In this document: piece by piece, positions 6,459-9,431 of the stretch
Numbering within the stretch: position 1 is the stretch's first letter
Layout: each line of letters opens with the position of its first letter
Assembly: GCA_903885525.1 (NCBI GenBank)
Contig: CAISJA010000191.1
Coordinates: forward strand, 1-9,431
Direction: 5' to 3'
Length of the DNA: 9,431 nt
From: an uncultured Opitutaceae bacterium
GTDB taxonomy: Bacteria > Verrucomicrobiota > Verrucomicrobiia > Opitutales > Opitutaceae
Made by a program: the position numbers and the translations under genes
Notes under the pieces: generated by a model
What the model was told of the DNA's origin: nothing
The model's input: the letters and a program-made list of their open reading frames with translations, nothing else
Database searches by the model: none

Positions 6459-7697
6459 TCAGGAAAGGTAGCGCTTGATGATCAGCGTGGAGTTGATGCC
6501 CAACATACCGAAGGAGTTATTCAGGATGGCGTCAACCCGTTTCACGGCGCGGGGCTGATTGATGACCAAACCAGGAATATCGCATTGGGGGTCAAGCTCA
6601 TCCACATTGATGGTGGGGTGCACGATCAGATCGTCGAAACTCGGTAGGTTGCCGGCCAGCTCCAAGGCGCCCGCCGCACCCATGCAATGGCCGATGAAGC
6701 CCTTTGTGTTGTTGATGGCGGCGGGTTCCTGGCGGTGCCCGAACACCGAGGTGAGAGCCTGGCATTCCTGGATATCCCCCTGCGGAGTCGAGGTGGCGTG
6801 GGTGTTGACGATGTCGATGTCCTCCACCGTCAGGCGGGCGTTGCGAAGGGCCTGGCGGACGCACTCGGCCTGCCGTTCCGGATTGGGCAGCACGTAGTCG
6901 GTGGCGTCGGAATTCACGCAATAGCCGCCGATTTCGCCGTAGATTTTCGCGCCGCGCGCGAGGGCATCCTCGAGGCGTTCCAAGGTGTAGAGGCAGCCGC
7001 CTTCAGAGATGACGATGCCGTTGCGGGCCTTGTCGAAAGGGCGGCTGGCCTTGGTCGGGTCGGCATGGATGGCGAGGGCGTTCTGGCTTTTAAAACCGGC
7101 GAAGATGCCGAAGGTCTGCGGGCTCTCGCTCACGCCGCCGGCGATAGCGAGGTCGACCTCGCCGAGGCGCAGCATCTGGGTGGCGTGGATCAGGCCCATA
7201 TTGCCCGCCGCGCAGGCCGCCCCGATGGTATAGGCTGGACCGGTGGCGCCGAGATTGAGCGAGACTTCGCCCGCCGGATTGTTGGCCACGGTCCGCGGGT
7301 TGTGGTGGTGAGTCCAGAACTTGGTGTCGTAGTTGAACAGGGAGATGTTGTAGACCTCGTTCTCGGTCTCGACATTGCCGTGCTCGGTGATGCCGATGTA
7401 GATGCCGACGCGGCTGCGGTCGCGCCGGTCAAGGGCGATGCCGGAGTCGGCCAGCGCCTCGCGGGCGCTGTAGATGCTGATGCTGCCGGCCCGGGTGCCG
7501 ATGCGCACCTCCTTCTTTTTCTGGTATTTCAGCGGGTCAAAGGTGCACAGGCCCGCCGGCCAGCGTCCCATGTAGCGGACATCGATCGTCCTGATGCCGG
7601 AGACGCCGGTCAGGAGATTTTTTCGGAATTCGGCCAGGGTGTTGCCGTTCGGGGCGGTGAGGCCGATGCCGGTGATGACGATGCGACTGAGCTTCAT
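6459..7697 (-). CDS. FabF-like beta-ketoacyl-ACP synthase
   Basis: A 412-residue ketosynthase of the KAS II/FabF family, full length. The catalytic Cys162 is in GAACAAG, His300 in THATSTPQGD and His337 in KGFIGHCMGAAGA, with Lys332 just before the latter. It would elongate an ACP-bound acyl chain by decarboxylative condensation with malonyl-ACP. The gating-loop region, usually NSFGFGGTN in FabF, reads NSFGMLGIN here (394-402), suggesting a specialised substrate pocket. The start is the ATG at 7695-7697, giving the normal family N-terminus KLSRIVITGIG; longer starts run into the intergenic region. It is the first gene of the leftward operon and divergent from galE. It could act alone as the chain elongator, since no chain-length-factor partner is seen in the window. 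Confidence 0.92.
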   Translation of the reverse strand: MKLSRIVITGIGLTAPNGNTLAEFRKNLLTGVSGIRTIDVRYMGRWPAGLCTFDPLKYQKKKEVRIGTRAGSISIYSAREALADSGIALDRRDRSRVGIYIGITEHGNVETENEVYNISLFNYDTKFWTHHHNPRTVANNPAGEVSLNLGATGPAYTIGAACAAGNMGLIHATQMLRLGEVDLAIAGGVSESPQTFGIFAGFKSQNALAIHADPTKASRPFDKARNGIVISEGGCLYTLERLEDALARGAKIYGEIGGYCVNSDATDYVLPNPERQAECVRQALRNARLTVEDIDIVNTHATSTPQGDIQECQALTSVFGHRQEPAAINNTKGFIGHCMGAAGALELAGNLPSFDDLIVHPTINVDELDPQCDIPGLVINQPRAVKRVDAILNNSFGMLGINSTLIIKRYLS

Positions 7698-7767
7698 TGG
7701 AGGTGGATGCCCGAAGGGAACAGAATTGCCTAGCCATCGGAGCGCCAAAATCAATACAACTTCCCGC
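7698..7767. promoter_or_regulatory. Divergent promoter region with two -24/-12-like elements
   Basis: This 70-bp gap must serve both the leftward lipid operon and galE, unless either is read from farther away. On the minus strand, TTGGCGCTCCGATGGC (7747-7733) has GG and GC separated by 10 nt, as in sigma-54 promoters. On the plus strand, AGGGAACAGAATTGC (7715-7729) also has GG-N10-GC with a perfect TTGC -12 box. Each would give a leader of about 25-27 nt. GG-N10-GC is frequent by chance in GC-rich DNA and neither -24 box is complete. No good sigma-70 pair was found. Confidence 0.3.
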
Positions 7768-8766
7768 ATGAAAGTACTCGTTGCCGGCGGAGCCGGCTAC
7801 ATCGGGAGCCATTGTGTGCGGCAGTTGCTGGCCGCCGGACATGAACCCGTCATCCTGGACAACCTCGTTTACGGTCATCGCGCCGCCCTGCCCGCCGGGC
7901 TGGGTTTCTACGAAGCGAATCTGGGGGACGGTCCCGCCCTCGACCGGATCTTTGCCACCGAGCGGATCGACATCGTGATGCATTTCGCCGCCTACTGCTA
8001 TGTGGGCGAGTCGGTCACGGCACCGATGAAATACTACCAGAACAACGTGGTAGCCACGCTCCACCTGCTCGAGGCGATGCTGCGTCACGGGGTCAAACGC
8101 TTCGTCTTCTCCTCCACCTGCGCCACCTTTGGCGTGCCGGAGCGGATGCCGATGGACGAGACCCTGCCCCAGGCCCCGCTCAACCCCTACGGTCAGACCA
8201 AGCTCGACGTGGAAAATGCGCTCAAGGCGCTGGCGCGCTCGGATGGTCTCAGCTTTGCCGCTTTCCGCTACTTCAACGCCGCCGGTGCCGCCGAGGACGG
8301 GAGCATCGGCGAGGATCATGATCCGGAAACCCATCTGATACCCCTCGCCATCGGTGCCGCCCAGGGGCTGCGTCCCGCGCTCCACGTGTTCGGGACCGAC
8401 TACCCCACCCCCGACGGCACCGGCCAGCGCGACTACGTGCACGTGGACGATCTCAGCCGCGCCCACATCGCGGTTTTCGACCGGCTCGCCGCTCCCGGAT
8501 CACGCTACTTCTACAACCTCGGCACCGGCACCCCGAGTTCGGTCAAGGAAGTCATTGCGGCGGTCCAGCAAGTCACCGGTTTGACGGTGCCGGTCCACTA
8601 CGCGGCCAGGCGCGAGGGTGATCCCCCCGCACTCTATGCCGACTCCCGCAAGGCCCGGACGGAGTTGGGCTGGCAGCCAAAGTTCCAGACCATCCGATCC
8701 ATCGTGGAAACCGCCTGGCGCTGGCACCGCGTTCACCCCCAGGGCTACGCCGGCGGAAAGCTCTGA
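7768..8766 (+). CDS. galE: UDP-glucose 4-epimerase
   Basis: A 332-residue extended SDR epimerase, normal GalE length. The NAD-binding GGAGYIG motif is at residues 7-13 (Gly7, Gly10, Gly13). The catalytic Ser116 in FSST and Tyr141/Lys145 in YGQTK keep the GalE spacing. FRYFNAAGA (166-174) and GTGQRDYVHVDDL (217-229) are GalE signatures. It interconverts UDP-glucose and UDP-galactose for surface polysaccharide or glycolipid synthesis, or galactose use. A closely related pentose or N-acetylhexosamine epimerase cannot be excluded. The ATG at 7768 starts directly with the Rossmann strand; an in-frame extension back to 7594 would run into the ketosynthase coding region and is rejected. No Shine-Dalgarno sequence is visible. 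It is divergent from the lipid operon and convergent with the sigma-54 activator gene; no functional link to the lipid genes is evident. Confidence 0.92.
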   Translation: MKVLVAGGAGYIGSHCVRQLLAAGHEPVILDNLVYGHRAALPAGLGFYEANLGDGPALDRIFATERIDIVMHFAAYCYVGESVTAPMKYYQNNVVATLHLLEAMLRHGVKRFVFSSTCATFGVPERMPMDETLPQAPLNPYGQTKLDVENALKALARSDGLSFAAFRYFNAAGAAEDGSIGEDHDPETHLIPLAIGAAQGLRPALHVFGTDYPTPDGTGQRDYVHVDDLSRAHIAVFDRLAAPGSRYFYNLGTGTPSSVKEVIAAVQQVTGLTVPVHYAARREGDPPALYADSRKARTELGWQPKFQTIRSIVETAWRWHRVHPQGYAGGKL

Positions 8767-8931
8767 GGGGGTGGGAACCAGGGCGGTGCAGCCCGTGACC
8801 ACCGTGAGCGCGCAAGGCCGCGGCGGACACTCACCGGCTCCCACCGTCCCTCGCCCGCACCGCGCAACGGTGCCGGCCGCTCCGACTGCCCTGCCCTGCC
8901 CCGCCCGGCCGGGGCCAGCCCAGCGGGATGC
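8767..8931. other. Convergent intergenic region with GC-rich palindromes
   Basis: The 165 bp between galE and the convergent activator gene hold no credible gene. A perfect 6-bp stem GCACCG/CGGTGC with a 5-nt loop lies at 8857-8873, three tandem CTGCC units at 8886-8900, and the palindrome CCCGGCCGGG at 8904-8913. A bidirectional terminator is plausible here, but no T-run accompanies either stem. Confidence 0.3.
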
Positions 8932-9431
8932 TCAGGACTTCGCCTTTTTCTTCGCCGCTGGTTTCGGGGCGGGCAGCAGGTCGGCAAAAAATTCGGCCAG
9001 CATGGCTGCTTCGCGGCCCGGATAGTCCACCGTCAACGCCTCGCGCAACCGCTGGGCCAGCTGCGCGGGGGTTTCCTCGGGGGAACTCGTCGGGGAATTT
9101 TCATCCAACCGCACCTCGTCGGGCAGGTCGCGGGGCAAGATGGCGTCGCCGGTGGCGGCCACGGCGCTGCGGTAAATGACGTTTTCCAGCTCCCGGACAT
9201 TGCCCGGCCACCGGTAACGCGATAGCAGGGCCAACGCTTCGGGGGAAACCTTGCGCACCTTGGATTTTTTCTCCTTCACCAGGCCCTGGAGGAAGAAATC
9301 CACGATCTGGGGAATGTCCTCCACGCGCTCGCGCAGGGGCGGGAGCCTCACCCGCACGACATTGAGCCGGTAGTAGAGGTCCTCGCGAAATTTTTTCTCC
9401 TTCACGAGCTGCTCCAGGTCCTTGTTGGTGG
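8932..9431 (-). CDS. Sigma-54-dependent transcriptional activator (5' end off the right edge)
   Basis: The C-terminal 165 or so residues of a bacterial enhancer-binding protein; the N-terminus is beyond base 9431. The visible part of the AAA+ domain has TNKDLEQLV, the arginine-finger region FREDLYYRLNVV, LPPLRERVEDIP and the sensor II motif RWPGNVRELENV. These proteins hydrolyse ATP to remodel sigma-54 RNA polymerase at -24/-12 promoters. After the AAA+ domain there are only about 60 residues, ending in a Lys/Ala-rich tail (PKPAAKKKAKS). No Fis-type helix-turn-helix with its usual GN..AA..LGI.R.TLY pattern can be seen. The sensory domain is outside the window, so its signal is unknown. It could regulate adjacent genes or act from solution on distant promoters. 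Confidence 0.88.
   Translation of the reverse strand, partial: TNKDLEQLVKEKKFREDLYYRLNVVRVRLPPLRERVEDIPQIVDFFLQGLVKEKKSKVRKVSPEALALLSRYRWPGNVRELENVIYRSAVAATGDAILPRDLPDEVRLDENSPTSSPEETPAQLAQRLREALTVDYPGREAAMLAEFFADLLPAPKPAAKKKAKS

Noticed and set aside
1..7697. Aryl polyene or dialkylresorcinol (flexirubin) cluster
   Set aside because: No ammonia lyase, thioesterase, DarA/DarB-type pair or aromatising genes are seen; the thiolase carries the OleA Glu and a FabI-like reductase is present.
6687..7733. Plus-strand open frame of 348 codons opposite the ketosynthase gene
   Set aside because: No motif, antisense to a ketosynthase with an intact catalytic triad.
7594..7767. N-terminal extension of galE back to 7594
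   Set aside because: It would overlap the start of the divergent ketosynthase gene, and GalE proteins begin at the Rossmann strand encoded from 7768.
8886..8905. Tandem CTGCC units as a repeat array
   Set aside because: Only three exact 5-bp copies plus one variant in a GC-rich gap; too short to support a functional array.

Overview
The window is GC-rich bacterial DNA from a Gram-negative-type organism. The gene set (long-chain olefin genes beside a dedicated fatty-acid-synthase-like set, and few Shine-Dalgarno sequences) would fit Verrucomicrobiota, perhaps Opitutaceae. That placement is an inference from gene content and style, not from a marker gene.

From 7697 down to 1, on the minus strand, lies one compact eight-gene locus. 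In transcription order it holds a FabF-like ketosynthase, an acyl carrier protein, two paralogous FAD-dependent desaturase/isomerase-type oxidoreductases (CrtI/CrtISO/RetSat superfamily), a FabZ-like dehydratase, a FabI-like enoyl reductase, an OleA-type thiolase that joins acyl chains head to head, and an OleB-type alpha/beta hydrolase whose 3' end runs off the left edge. The FabZ-like and FabI-like genes overlap by 4 bp. The other gaps are 13 to 153 bp. The 153-bp gap after the acyl carrier protein contains a hairpin followed by a T-rich run, which could uncouple ketosynthase-ACP expression from the rest.

Read together, the first six genes look like a private type II fatty-acid pathway with two redox enzymes that would build an unusual, probably unsaturated or otherwise modified, acyl chain. 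OleA would then condense two acyl chains, and OleB would perform the last step of olefin formation. OleC, OleD and a dedicated ketoreductase are not in the window; the first two would be expected beyond the left edge. Phytoene-desaturase-like genes beside fabF/fabZ/ACP genes recall the candidate ladderane loci of anammox bacteria. Joining such a set to OleA/OleB is the most interesting feature here.

To the right, a UDP-glucose 4-epimerase gene (galE) is divergent from the ketosynthase across a 70-bp gap, which holds a -24/-12-like element in each direction. Convergent to galE is the 3' end of a sigma-54 activator gene. It continues past the right edge and appears to lack the usual C-terminal helix-turn-helix. 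No RNA genes, CRISPR arrays or insertion sequences were seen, and no gene-free stretch exceeds about 165 bp.
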